Shown: one piece after another, positions 13,201 to 27,500 of the stretch
Layout of the letters: each line of letters starts with the position of its first letter
How positions within the stretch are numbered: position 1 is the stretch's first letter
Assembly: GCA_035610835.1 (NCBI GenBank)
Contig: CM069441.1
Location: 79,759,515-79,823,514 of the forward strand
Reading direction: 5' to 3'
DNA length: 64,000 nt
Source of the DNA: Ophiura sarsii
Lineage: Eukaryota; Echinodermata; Ophiuroidea; Amphilepidida; Ophiuridae
Notes under the pieces: model-generated
Database searches by the model: none
Seen by the model: the letters and a program-made list of their open reading frames with translations, nothing else
What the model was told of the DNA's origin: nothing
Translations under genes and position numbers: made by a program

Positions 13201-16200
13201 TGTTCGTTCAATTATTAATTTGGCTATGTGACTATATAGTCATGACATTTGCATCAAGCATCTAAAAAAATCTTTATTGCAAATAATTGCGCAAAACTTT
13301 GAAAATAAACATTGTGGATCGACTAAAACTCATATTATGTTTGCATTGGCAATATATCTAGCATATTTTAGTAGATGTCCATTTGTCCACAACTTCAAAA
13401 TGATTTAATTGGTTATGATGGGATTATAATTCATAAAGGTACATTTCAAGTCGCATAAAACCGTGACCATGCTTGGATTGAAGATATGTGATCTTTTCCA
13501 GGGGACGCCGTAAATAAAACAAAAATGGAAGCCGATTTTCTTGCAGATTTACATTTCTGATCATATATTGTGCATACATTCTAATGACGATTCTTAATTA
13601 CTTCAAAATCATGGTTTTAGAGTCAAAATAAACTGTCAGGTTTAACGGTCAGTTTATTTTTATTAATTCTTAATGCACTTTAAAACCATGATTTTAAGGT
13701 AATAAGGAATCGTACCGCTCTGTAACTTGGAATATATTTATGATTTATGATCAGAAATGTTAAAATGAGCGAGAAAATATGCTTCCATTTTTTTAGGATT
13801 GAGGGCATCACATGGAAAAGATCACATAATATACCTTAATGCGTTTCTTTTAGTCCATGGGTCTTGAAAGCCAGTTTATGATGCCCAGCATTATCACATT
13901 ATGTGTTAACAAGTTTCTGTATTAAAAAACCCCAATATTTTGATAGAATTGTCATGTCATCTCAAGCTCTCTGGTGATGTTTATTGACCTGATGATCATA
14001 CCTCTCATGTGCATCAGGGCTTTAAAACTTCAATACAAACATGATGAATCGGAGTCATGAGAAGGATCATGTTAACAAAACACCAAGTGCAATTTTGTCC
14101 ATCCTGCACATTATCAATTTAATCTTAAGTAACAATTTGCACCAAACATGAGCTATTCACTGAAAGAGCCTTGTTTATAAAATACATGATGTTAATGTTG
14201 TAAACATTTGGACATTATTTTATGAAATCACAAACAACAGCATCACCTTTACTAATAAATTACTGGTTGTTAATTTAAATTTCCATAAATTGAGAGAGTT
14301 GAATTAAGGCGACAACGACCCCCAACCCCCCCTCCCCCTCCCTGTTTACCGGCAGATGGATCTGTCAAGTAGGGTCAGGCGGGTTTTTTTACACCTAAAA
14401 TGTCACAATATGTGCACAAATCTGGACTTTTTATAACATTTTGTGATATTTTTGTAGACAGATAAGCTTTTGAATATGGCTCCCAAAGTGTTTTAGCCAA
14501 AAAATTAAAAGAATAAAAATATAATAAAAGGTAATCGACCGACCGATCAACTTTTGTTTCCACTTGTTTGGGCAAACAAAAAACTTGTTTGGTCTTTAAA
14601 GGCATATTATGCGATCTCTTCCATGGGACGCCCTCTGTCCTTGGATTTATTTTAAAGCAAATTTTCTTAAATATAATATTCCAAGTGACAGAGCTATACG
14701 ATTCCAAATTACTTCAAAATCATGGTTTAAAGAGGTTGAAAATAGATTGCCCTGCTGCAGGACAGTTTATTTTTATTCAAAATTTACTCTAAAACCATGA
14801 TTTTTAAGTAATTAGGAATTGTATCACCCTGTAACGTGGAATGTATTTATGATCAGAAATGTAAATCTGCGAGAAAAGCTGCTTTAAAAAAAATCAAGGA
14901 ACAAGGCAGTGTTTTCACTCACGCTACACGAATCGGAAAATACCCTTCTCTTTTGATTATCACCCTTCAAAGTTTTTCTCAAGAGTGAAAAATGTTAAAA
15001 ATGTCATTGTTTTACTGCCCAAAATACTGTGCGAGCACATGTTTTGGCCATCATTTTGGTTTTTTTACCGTAGAGAAATTAACTCAGAGAAATTGTTGTA
15101 GAGGGCTTGCTCTTGTAAAAGATCGCATAATGTCTTAAGTATGATGATGATTTAGTGCTACGCTACAATGGTACATGTATAGGAAGTCCCTATTTTGCTG
15201 ATCAACAGAATAAATCCAATAAAAGACCAATATAAAATGTACCTTTATTTCTAGTTTTAATTTAATATCTTTTATTGCATGGTAATATAAACATTCCAAT
15301 TCTTGATTTCATTGATTTGTATAACATAAATTCATGTAATTGGAAAATACATGAATACTTTCAACTTGCTCATCATTAGAAACTTTGATTGAAAGAAGTT
15401 GGCGTATGCATGCAGACGATTAGTTCTGAACAAGTTTAAGCTTTCTGTTTTTGTCAGCAATAGCAATCAAATGCCCCCATATCTGTTGCTTTTTACAGTC
15501 TCTATATAGTATTCTGCTATCTCTATTAATTGTATATCAATGTGACACTGCATGTGCCATCAGTATGGTGAAAAGTTGGATTATCACTGGTAATCTCCAA
15601 AAAGCTTTTCAGTTCTATTGGATCCTGCGAGGTGTTCTCTTTCAGTAAAAATCCACATCATCCAATGATCCTGATCCATATCCATGATGGAGTACTCTGC
15701 AATAAAATTAACACAGAAAAAAAGAACTTAATTGCTTTACAAAAAACTTGATTTCATTACAAAACGCTTTTACTGGTCCTACCATCTTCGTTTGGGCACT
15801 TGATAATAAGTTGATATAAAGAATCAATAAGTGTGAATTGTGGCTTTTTCATATTCATAAGGCTCCAAGTCAATTCCCTTTCAATTTCACTATACGATTG
15901 TTTACCCCAAACCGGCGCAGCAAAAAAAATAGCTCTTTAAAACCGACAGTGCAAATCTCTGCCGAAAGTGCAAATCTCAACCGCCAGTGCCAATCTCAAC
16001 TGATAGGGTTCAATAACGAGGGGTGACCCCCCTTCTTGATACGTACGCCACTGTTGGGAATTGCCTATACAGGTTACCGCAAGGGTGGTTAATCATTTTA
16101 TGAGTGAAATCAATTGCTGGTTACCTGTTAGTGATGTTATGCATACACCTTGAAGCGTCAGCGAGGACAATTACAAAGATGATGTTTCTCTTGTGTGATA

Positions 16201-16728
16201 TTTGGATCGCTGGTTCCCTCCGTTTCCCACTCATCCAAGAAGTCAGTGATAATCCTGGTAAAATAACATTATAAAATCTTGTCAAACTTACAGAAATCAG
16301 TGGCATCAGAATTTAGGGGGGGGGGGGGGGGGGGGGGGGCGGTCGCAGACAATGTTCTATTGAAAACTTGACACTAGGTTTTTCATGGGGGGGGGGGAGA
16401 AATAAAGGTGAATGAGAAGCTTTAAGCATGATTATTATTAATAATTATCAACCTTGTCAAATGAACCTAACAGAATCAATCAAACCAATCTCAACTGACA
16501 CACATTGGAGGGCCATGGCCCGCTACCTCTAGAAAAAGTGCCGCATTAAGAAGGGGCCAAAGCCAAGTTGTCGGGGAGGGGATATTATTTATCATAATAT
16601 TATTCTAAAAGTTTGCAATTGTTGATTTAGAGTGTCGTGATGCCTATTCGTGATGAAAATTGTTCATTTTTTGACGGATTGGAGGGGGGGGGGGGGGGGG
16701 GGGGTGGGGAGATTACTACACCCCCACC

Positions 16729-16763
<35 letters not shown>

Positions 16764-18481
16764 ACCCCCCCTCAGTGGTCTCTCACTTTAAAGACTTTAC
16801 TAACAATAATAATTACTTTTACTCAAAAATAACAATTGACAGCCCCTGTTTTTCTATGCTTTTATCGTGGTGGGCAACTTTTCGGGTGGGTGAGGGGGCT
16901 GAGTTACTCTAATGGTACAAGTTTGATGACAAACAATCATCATGACAATGATTTAATATACATATGGATATGGATGTCATGCATAAAATAGGAATCGTCA
17001 ATGCGCAATGCCAATGGTGCAGAATTCTGCTACTGTCGTCAGTATCGATATTGTTACACAATAACTTGGCGAAAATATAGGGAAATCCTAACTTTAGTGA
17101 TGGTCCATGGGCAAACTTTAACATCTAATTATTACCTCCGGCAATTGTTGGCACTTTTGAGAAGCTTATATTTGTGTTTTATCACATCGACAATGCCAAT
17201 GAACAAAAATATTTGTATGTGAGAATTACCAAAAGTGTTCAAAAAACAATTTTAAAACAGCCAGATTGAGTAAAATCTTACCTTTAATGTGTGTGATATG
17301 TTCAGATTCCAAAACCCCCAAAACTAGTCAAAAATCGGTCGAATTTCATAGTTTTTTCGCCAGTTTCTTCGTCGAAAAATATCCTAATTTACAGAGCTAT
17401 CGATAAACTGCAGTGCCACCATCTTTGTTTGGAAATCTAATTTTTGCTTCATTCGTTTGTTGTGCCATAATATCTCTGCTCCAGTAATGAATTAGTTTTG
17501 CTAGAAACCTGGCAACACCAGCGGCATATCTGATCGGAGTTCACTAGACCGCCCCATACCGTGCATACATCTGGTGAAGTCATTAAATCCTTTGACTATA
17601 ATTGCCGCAAATTGGGCGTTATGTAAGAAAGCAGTAAAAACTTTGCCCGACCTGGGTCCATCTGTGTAAAGTCTTTGGTTCGAGTGAACAGAAACTTGTC
17701 CAATAAAATTGAAGAGGACAAAACAGGAGTCCGAAGAGAGACGGTGGCCAAACGAGTGTATAGTGTACAGAAGCATCGCTGGGAAATGCAGTGACAACCT
17801 ACCCAAACCTAACTTGTGAGAGTGGGGAAAAGAAGAGCATAGACAGCAATGCATGATGGGAAAATCCGGGAAGCTATCATGGTTTGAGAATGACACTTAC
17901 AGTATAGTAGAGTACTGGAGTAGTACAAATATGTATAGGCATATTCGTGTCGGCAATGGAATGTCCTGAGAGACTAATCTCATTAAAGCGAAAAAAGAAC
18001 ATTTGTTGAAAAAAGAAAATTTTGTGAAAAAGCTTGATTGGTAGAAGACAACTGAAACAACATCAGAAATTGGAAGAGAATGGAAGAGCAATAATGCCTG
18101 CAGTCAAATAGCTGCTGGATGTCATATCGGACAATTAATTCAAAATATCACTTCTGGCAGCTATAGGACATGAGGCTTATTGCACTGCTATACATTGGAT
18201 AGTATGTTTGTGGGAAGGAACACAGAGCTGCCTTTATTCAGCAGGTTCCCCACATAATAGATGTGTGTACCAGATTGCCAATCCAATAGTATATACATTT
18301 ACAGCTTATCACAACCTTCACTGCTCCAACCACCACCACTGTGTATGTAGCATCAAATAACAAGTAGGAACAATATAGAAGAGACATCTAAACCACAGAA
18401 CATTTCAATCATGTCTAATGTTGAACAGAATAATAACTGGCTTGGAGCAGTTTCGACCTGTGATTAATTCTGGCCCAGGCA

Positions 18482-18514
<33 letters not shown>

Positions 18515-21500
18515 TGTGTCGATAGAGCTGGAATTAAAGGCAGGAGGGGAGCGTTAAAGAGCAAAGACAAATAACAGATGGAAAACTTTACGCTCCAAGT
18601 TATCTCAGACACTGATGTTGGCATAATAGCCCTTTCAATTTGTAGCAATATATTTCTTTCTGCAAAGAGTTAAAAAAGCCCATCAACTTCAAAAGGTGCA
18701 TCACCAGATCACAAGTCCTTGGTGAACATTCACACTATATGTTGAGAGCTGGAGACCATTGGAGGTTCAAAGCATGATACCCCCAACCCAAAGGGGACAC
18801 TTACTCTCAATAGTCAATAGCCACTGATATGTAAGCTACTGAAATGTGCGATGGATAGGAGGAGGATGTTTCTAAGACTGGACAAATAAGCAACAATAAG
18901 CATTTCAAGAATTCCGGGAAAAAGTTGGTTAAGAAGTGGAGAAAGGTATCTGGGGTAGATGTCATGGTAAAAGGTTTGTGGTTAAAAGTCGGGCAAGAAG
19001 CGTGTTGCATAAACCACGAGTACAAGCAAAAGTCAGGAGAGAAGTCTGTTGAAGAAGTCGGGGCATTAATAAGCAATTCAGAAATTCCGGAGAAAATTGA
19101 GGGAAAAAAATTGGTTGAGAGGTTGAGAAAGGTATCTGGGGTAGATGTCATGGTAAAAGGTTTGGGGTTAAAAGTCCAGGTAAGAAGCATGTTGCATAAA
19201 CCAAGAGTACAAGCAAACGTCTAGAGAGAAGTCTGTTGAAGAAGTCAGGGGTTAGAGGTTCACAGTAGGTACCAGGCATGCAACAGTTACACGGTAGAAT
19301 AAAGTATAAATATGTGATGCACTTTATTATATCGTGTAAAAGATGCATGCCTGGTTCCTAAGTGACACTTTGTCCAAAGAGGCTTGATGAACAAGCTTGG
19401 TGGACGATAGATGTTAGTTGATCAACTCTGAGAGAGAGGTAGAGGAAGTCTGGGATAAATGTCCCGAGTTGACGTTTGCTGATGAAAAGTCACAAAAAGA
19501 CATTGATGAAGTATTGTGGAAGCATTACTGGTAAGAGGTTGGTAAAGAAGTCAAAGTTACAAGCAAGCCCAGGGGGTGGGATGGGGGTGGGATGGGGGTG
19601 GGGGGGGGGGGGGGGGGGGGAGGGGGAGGGGTGGTGAAAGAAGTCAAAGTGGGATGGGGGGTTGAAGAAGTCCCATACAGGCCATGGAAAGCCTAGAAGA
19701 AGGAAGGCGCAATAGCAGAAGTTCAAGGAAAGGTGGTCAGAGAAGCAAATGAAATTTGGGGAGGAAGTGGAGAAATAATTAGAAAGTAGTGCAAGTAAGA
19801 CAGTTGGGAGAGGTCGATCCACAGGCCAGGGCAATAAGTGATAGTGAAGATAGCCTCGTGATATCTCTTAGGGTAAAACAGAGGGACTGAAAGAGATTGG
19901 GAAGAAGTGTATTGACTCAGAATCATCATCTGTGCTTATGGGAATACTAAACAAACATGTCCTTGTGTGCTTATAAAGCACATAGACAAATACTTTTTGC
20001 ATAGCTCTTTTTCATATGAACAGCATCTCAATTTATATAGTTCAGTTAAAATCCCACCCATTTTAGGGAATCCATTAAGAACTGCCCATCATCAGTATGA
20101 TTTTGAAAGGAGAACGGCCATCATATATCTACACATACCTCATACAGACCATACTCACCCAATATGCATACCTACCCCCAACTAGCAGAAAATATTGTGC
20201 GAGGACACAGGTCACAATAACAAGCAAAGGGGGTGTGGGTAGCAAGAAACATTAGAATAAAAACAAAACATGGCATAAAAACAAGGAGCATAATGCATGC
20301 AGAACATAACCTGTGTGAAATGTTTGGTGCGGTCAAATTTTTGTTGCCCCAGGTTTCCGATTGTGGCTAAACTTGATTGAAGATTTTTTGTTATGTTGAA
20401 GTGGTATCAAATTGTCTGAATTTTCAATTAATTTGACTTGCAACTTGATGTGAAGCATGCAAACATGATATAAGAAAGATGAAACAAGCACAGAATGATA
20501 GCGACATACAGATGTGACAAAAATGACGACAAAAAAGAAAGTAAACAAAACATTTCATATCTGTTCATGAGATCTGTTTAATTTCAGAAAAATTGTTTGA
20601 TTCTAACAATCCTAACATGGGTTTCTTCTGTCGTTGAACCTTTGGTTGTTAGCTTGTTTTCAAACATCTATATGCACACTTAGTAAATATGCAAACTCAT
20701 GTAAATGATATGAAGCTATGATTAACATAAATAGCAATCATTTCTTTTGTTCCGGTCAGCCGGACACAAAGGCTATAATATTTTTCTACAACACTATGGG
20801 TACTCGTTATAAGCGACACATCATTTTGATGAGAGGTGTGCGCGATCGGACCCATAGTTTGATTTGATGCTGGCTTGCTTGCTTGCTCCGAGAGGGCGGA
20901 GCTCAGCCCCTTGCAATACCACCCTCCTTTAACTGGCACTACTCCGCAAAACCATAACGCTAATTCCAGACTAACTGTTGCTGTGCAGCCCAAACAAATG
21001 CAGCTTAGCTTCTATTTCATTTCAGCAAGTAATCCCTTATCCCGGTCAGAATTTGATACAAATCCTTGAGAGAGTCTGACCGTACTGCTTGGTGGCCTTT
21101 CACAGTGTTCCATTAATCCCAGCCCCATCCTAGTACTTGAGCCTGTCTTAGGTTGCTGCCTCTTCTAGGCAGACTTACCCGTCATTGGCAACAAGTCGGC
21201 GGGGCCGGCTGGCACAATCTACGGTCATCCGGTGCGAGAAGTCTCTCAACACCGTGTCTGACCCACTTAGGATACTCTCCTACTCAGCCATAAAAAACAA
21301 ACCTCTGTCATCTTCTCTTCTCGTCAGTCAAGTCTTGTTGATGTCATTGCCGTAGCTGGTCTCGTTGATGTCATTGCTGTAGCTGGTCTCGTTGATGTCA
21401 TCGCTGTAGTTAGTAGCAACAGCAGAGTTGTGTCTCGTAACGCAAGCTTGTACACATTGCACTTTGGGCTGCACACGCAACAAGTCCGTGCCAAACCAGA

Positions 21501-24500
21501 GCAAGCAAGATCAAAAAACCCAGATTTTAGATTTCTTCCATCATGATATGGAAAACTGGCTACATCATCTTCGAGTGCAACTAGTGCGCTACAAAAAGAG
21601 TGCCCCTCAATATTTATGTTGGGTATTTCTATTCTCTCTTTTTCAGGGTCAAGAGTTTGTTCTTCTGCAATAACCTTGACGTTATTAAATTAAGGTTGAC
21701 GTTAAATCTTTTTCTTCATAAGCTCAAAGATAACAAGCATGACAGGTGATTTAAAAAATGAGAGGAATGTACACATTGGCGGTGGTTCGGACTGTTACAA
21801 AATAATGAAATAATAAGAGTTTCATGAAATTTCACAAAGCAATATGAGGTTAAATTGTGTATAAACTAGTGAATTATAAAAAATAAAAAAATGTTTGTGG
21901 ATACGATTCGCCATCTTGAGTTTTTTCAATTGAAAGATTTTGTTTAAAAATTGAAAAAAAGAAAAGAAAAGATAACAACCACATTTAACCAGAAATACAA
22001 CACAACAAAACACAAACACGCACATTGATTAACAATGACATAACGTTGGGTGAATTCCTTTATCACTATGAGGAAAATGGTCTGTTAGTGACTGTGAAAG
22101 AAAATGGGTTAGTGTACAAAATATTTCTTTAATGTAAAAACAGTTTCAGACCATTTCATGCCTTTGTTCAATATCATTCACAAGATGAGCTCAGTGGTAA
22201 GTAAAAAGTATCCCTAACCAATACCGTCTGTGAAAGACAATGTTCGACGCTAGTTGTATTCGAACAATATCAGTAAAAATGTGTTTGTACTACATTAGTT
22301 AACACCTATAAGAAACCGATCGCCTGAACCTATTGTACCCTGCGTGTCTTGTAACCTTGTCCCGACAGTTGAATTTGATACGGTTGGAATATTTTGGTTT
22401 ACGTTAGACTGCCCCCTCTTCTTTACTAGAATACGAGTAGCTTTCGTGGCCCACGCTCATACATAAAGTTACCTTCAATCAAACTTTAACAACAAAAAAT
22501 AACTTATTCTGCAGTACTAACTTTTATTCTGGTTTGACATTTTACAATCTGATGTGCACTAACAGCCAAATGCTTACCGACTTAACTAAAATGTTTATTG
22601 ATCAATTGAGCATGTACAATTTAAAGGACGAGTCACATACTTTGCATTCAAGCCTTCAAGGTTGCTGTACTGCCACGACACAAGTTGATTTATTCAAATT
22701 AAGTGTTCCCCTCTAACTTCCTAGCATTACTCCCTACGGTATTTTGAGGAAAATGTCAAGCACACATTTGCACGTTCGAGCAAGCACTTGTTCAATCCTG
22801 AATACTTCCCTTGTATTCCTACCCAAGAGATTCTGTCGGACTTCGTCACAAAATAGAGGACGATGGTCAAATGTTGACATTTGACCTTTTATAGAATATA
22901 CTAGTGATCAACGGTCATGGTTTACCTGATGTATTCCACTCTCTCTTTGAAGCCGGTGACAAACGGATTGCCTCGCAGCACTAATTCATCCAGCTTGAAA
23001 CCTTCGATGAAGTCCAACTCGGAGACATTCTTCAACTGTGAACGCAAAGAGATTAAAAACAATTAAAAACATTATGCTTGCATCAAAGTCAGTACTAAAA
23101 CATGAACAAGTATAAAACAGAAGGCATATAAAAAGACCATGCTGGTTCTCTCTATCAATAAGCTCCACACACAACTCATCAATAGATGCAGGAACACAAA
23201 CATTATGTATGCACATGCCTGGAAAAAATGTGAAATTTAGGAAAATCCTTCCCAGGAAATTCTGGTATTTGGAGGTAAATCTTGCTTTCTTTCAGGGAAA
23301 TTTTGCTCGATTCCCGGGAAATAAACATTTTTTCCAGCCCTGTGTATGCATGCATGAAATGAGATCAAATAATCCACAGATAAATTTGATCAATGCCAGC
23401 TTCACGCTTAAAACGATAACAAACTCGCTGATTAATTGGCTCAAATGGCAGCGTCCGACTTCACACGCATATGGTATACTGCTCCCATATTGCGACCTAG
23501 CCATGGCAGTGCGACAATGCACTTGTGTTGATAATTTTGTAACAAAGGAACACCAACGTAATTTGTCTGTGTAGAGTTGATTCTCGTAAGTCATGATACC
23601 TGCACCTATGAATGAGATCCAGGGTGCAGGGAACCAGCTTAAGATATAATCAACATTCTTAAACAGATAAGAATGTTTGGGCAATTCTCGTTGGTTCTCA
23701 GAGAAATCGGCGACATTTATATCAGACAACTTAACCACCCTCTAGCATTGCATGGTAACTAAAGTTTTCTTCCATAAAGAGCACTTCTGCAGTGTATCTA
23801 CTGCGATTTCCCTGCGTGATTATGCTGTGCATTACTCCGACGCACCGTGTTCTCACCACACAGGATTGGATGGGAATGTTTTTGGGTTATTCGATACTAA
23901 CAGAGGTAAAAGTTGACAAATATGGGCAATTAAAGTTACAATTTTCGATTAAATCTGTGTAAAGTATGACTATTTAAGAATGAGAATAAAGGTATTGTCT
24001 TTATACTGAACCCATGTTATATTGTCTGACATAAATGCGTTCGGTAGTGTTATTTTTTGCGTGAAACAACTCCACCTGCGGCGACGTTGTTCCACTTGAA
24101 ATAATACTACCGCCTGCATTTGTGTCAGACAATATAACACGGGTACGGTCTAAAAACAATACCTTTATTCTCTAAACCATACATTATGTTTGCCTCAAAG
24201 TCATTATTCAACCACGAACAGCTACGAAGGCATATAAAAAGACGAAACACATTGTTGATTGCCATCAGAAGCCTTACATTCTTTTAGTTTACTCAATAAA
24301 AAATGTCTTGACACGGTTAACATTAATGTTCCTACCATTTAGGAAACCGAACCAGAGCTTGAACGTCAGAGTCTATTTATATACCAAAAGACGTGGGTGG
24401 CTGCACATTTGCGAGAGACATCTGACCCAATCCATTTTTGTAAAACTTTTTTGGTTAATCTCAAGAGAACCGATACTTACATTATTAGCCGACAAATCAA

Positions 24501-27500
24501 AGTACTTCAAATCCGGCACTTTGCCCACCAAGTCCATCAACGATCTCAGGCCGTATAATTTATTGTCGCTGAGGTTCAGTATCAAGATCTGGAGTACAAC
24601 AAATTGGATCAAATATACAGTGTTCAATGAAGAATTTCATAGGTGGATTGTGGGATATATGACCATACATATTTATCTACATAAAAAAAAGAAAGGTAAA
24701 GTGACGTGCCAAGCGAAGCTCGGGCGCGGAGTGCCTATCTCTCTTTCTTTGGCGTTTAGGCCAGACTCCTCTTTTTGTAATTTTTGCTGTGGGGGGTTCG
24801 CCACTCCTCCCGCACAACGAGTCTGTGTTACCTTCCCAACATGAATTAATGCTGGTACCCATTTATACACCTGGGTAGAGAGGAGTAATTGCGGTTAAGT
24901 GCCTTAATCAAGGACACAACACGCTGGTAGCAACAGGACTCGACCCCACAACATTTGTATTGTGGAGCGAGAATGTATCCGTTGGACCACGCGTGCCCGA
25001 TATATTCTTGTATAATTATACATACAAACATTTGGTTGATAAGATTTCATCCCAATGGATTGTGGGATATATTACAAAGCGATACGAATCGTAGCTCTTT
25101 GGATATTCTTACATGATCTTCACCACCTTTTTTCATGGATTCAGGACGTTTTTGCAATGAGATTTCACCATAATAGACTCCTACTAAATACGGCCATTCT
25201 AACCGTGGCAGGAAAAACCACCATCTATCCTGACAGCATTGCTACGGACATGGGTCTTGATGACCTAAGCGATATTCCACAGGTCATGACGAATAAAGCT
25301 ACATGGTACCAGTATGTGTCAGCTGCTTCCACTATTCCGTCCAAAGACGACCGATGATGACAAAAGAGGTACAATTCTTACTTACCTATGATGTTTCTGA
25401 CATATCGTCGCTATTCTTTCAAAACCTCGTATCTCCAACTTTCCTCGAAATTGATTTTTTGTGTGTTTATCATGATGTCAGAGACATTATGCAAATGATG
25501 GTAATGTTTTAATTTGCCACAGCCAATCAGAAGGCAGAAAAAATTGCTTTTTCAGCACCTGTGTTTCAAAACCTCGTATGTATATGAGGTTTTGAAACAC
25601 AGGTGCTGACCATGTGCTGAGGGGAAACTTCCAACATTCTTGATATTTCGCAGGAAATTTGTGGACTACAGGTGAGAGTTAATTGCAAATGGCTTGAATT
25701 GATATACGGACTGGTTAAATGACAGCGATATCGGAATTATTCTTTTAAAACCTAGTATCTCCAACTTTTTTTTTATTCATCCTCCTGTAATTTTTTATTT
25801 TAATTTTGAGATACGAGGTTTTGAAAGAATAGCGACGATATGATCTTCACTCCCTCTTTCATGGATTCAGGTTTTTTACAATGAGATTTCACTACATGGA
25901 TTATGAGATATTTAACCCCCTGGGGTCTACCTGTCTATCTTACGGTGGTTCTGATTGGTTTATTACAAGATATACTTTTATGAATAGCCAATTCAAATGC
26001 AGTCTGTAAAATGTTTCGCTACCATCTTTATCAGCGATACAATTATTCTAACAATGTCTCTCATTGGTGCAATAAATGATGTATCCATCTTTTTAACCAA
26101 TCGACCGGTAGTTCTCAGGGGGATAACAAGGGAGAAGCAAGCTGACTTACCTCAGGGATATTCTCGCATATGATTTTCACCACTTCTTTCATGTACACAG
26201 GTTTGTTCAGTGCAATTTGGAATTTAGCTGCTTTCATATCTGCATGAAATCAATAATTAATAGCAAGATCATTATTCATAAAACAATAATATTTAGTCTC
26301 TATACCATATGAGAACTGATAATCGATACACTTGATTTGAATCCCAATTTGAAATCAAGTTGGTCGTGAATCGTTTATATTTCAGAAGGTAACGACACTC
26401 ATGCGATGAAGCAAACGCGTCTTTCATCATCCTTAGGTTGCAGAGCAAGCACAAAATATCAGTTTGTAATGCCAGTAATACCGGGTTCCTAGTGGGCATC
26501 AAATGAGGTTCATTCAGATTTCAAATGGGTCATACTTAAATGTCACCCTAATGCCGCCGTAACTTCGGCCCAGCCCCCCCCACGCTATCCTCAAGTTGGT
26601 GACAAATTCATTAGGCAAAAAAAAAAAGTTGACTTGCCCTTTCTGACCGATTTTTCCGAAATCTAGAGTCGTTTATTTTTTTTATTTTTTCAAAAAACAA
26701 AACAAAAAATTAAAAAAATTAAAAATAAAATAAAAAAATTGAAAGATGCACATAACAATAAAGAAAGATGAAAACGTGTTTTTGAGAAGTATTTGCTTGT
26801 TTAAAAAAAAATTAAAATTAAAAAATCAACAACAACAAAAATTTTGAAAAAATCTTTAAAACGTGTTTTGTGTAGTTTAAATTTTAAAAAAAATTAAAAA
26901 AATAATAATCCGACCCAGACTCTGGCCCTCAAATCAAAGGGCAAGTCAACTTTTTTTGGGGGGGGGGGGCGGAGGGCGGCCTTAGGTTAGTAGAGAATAG
27001 AGATACATGTACCGTATTATCCCTATTAAGCGCCCAGGGCGGTTAACAAAGTCATTTTGGGTGGGCGCTTATTATGTTACCTTTTTTTAAACTCATAAAC
27101 TCATTTATCGTACTAAATAAAATGTACAAGTGTTCATTTGAAGATGCTGACCATTTGATGGTCATTTGAAGATGCTGACCATTTGATGGTCATTTGAGGA
27201 GGCTGACCATTTCATGTACTAAATGAAATATATGTACAAGTGGTCATTTGAGGACGCTGACCATTTGAAAAGGTGGGCGCTTATAAGGGATTGTTTGTTG
27301 GTAGTCATTGAGAAAAACAAGGGTGGGCGCTTATAAGGTCCTGGGCGCTTATAAGGTCCTGGGCGCTTCATAGGGATAATACGGTAGATGAAATGTGTGT
27401 TTGTCAAAACCAGGTTATTTCGTCCTATAACGTCGGAGGAATTCTTATGAATGTTTTAGATCACGTTCGTAGGAAAATTGCCATCAGTGAATCATATATG

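Noticed and set aside
16121..16306. Extra NXF1 or second minus-strand gene exon (IITDFLDEWETEGTSDPNIT)
   Set aside because: It has an acceptor-like site, but the NXF1 chain is complete without it and no phase-consistent partner exon was found.
17501..17896. 131-codon minus-strand frame as a gene
   Set aside because: No recognisable domain, no splice or start support; length is possible by chance.
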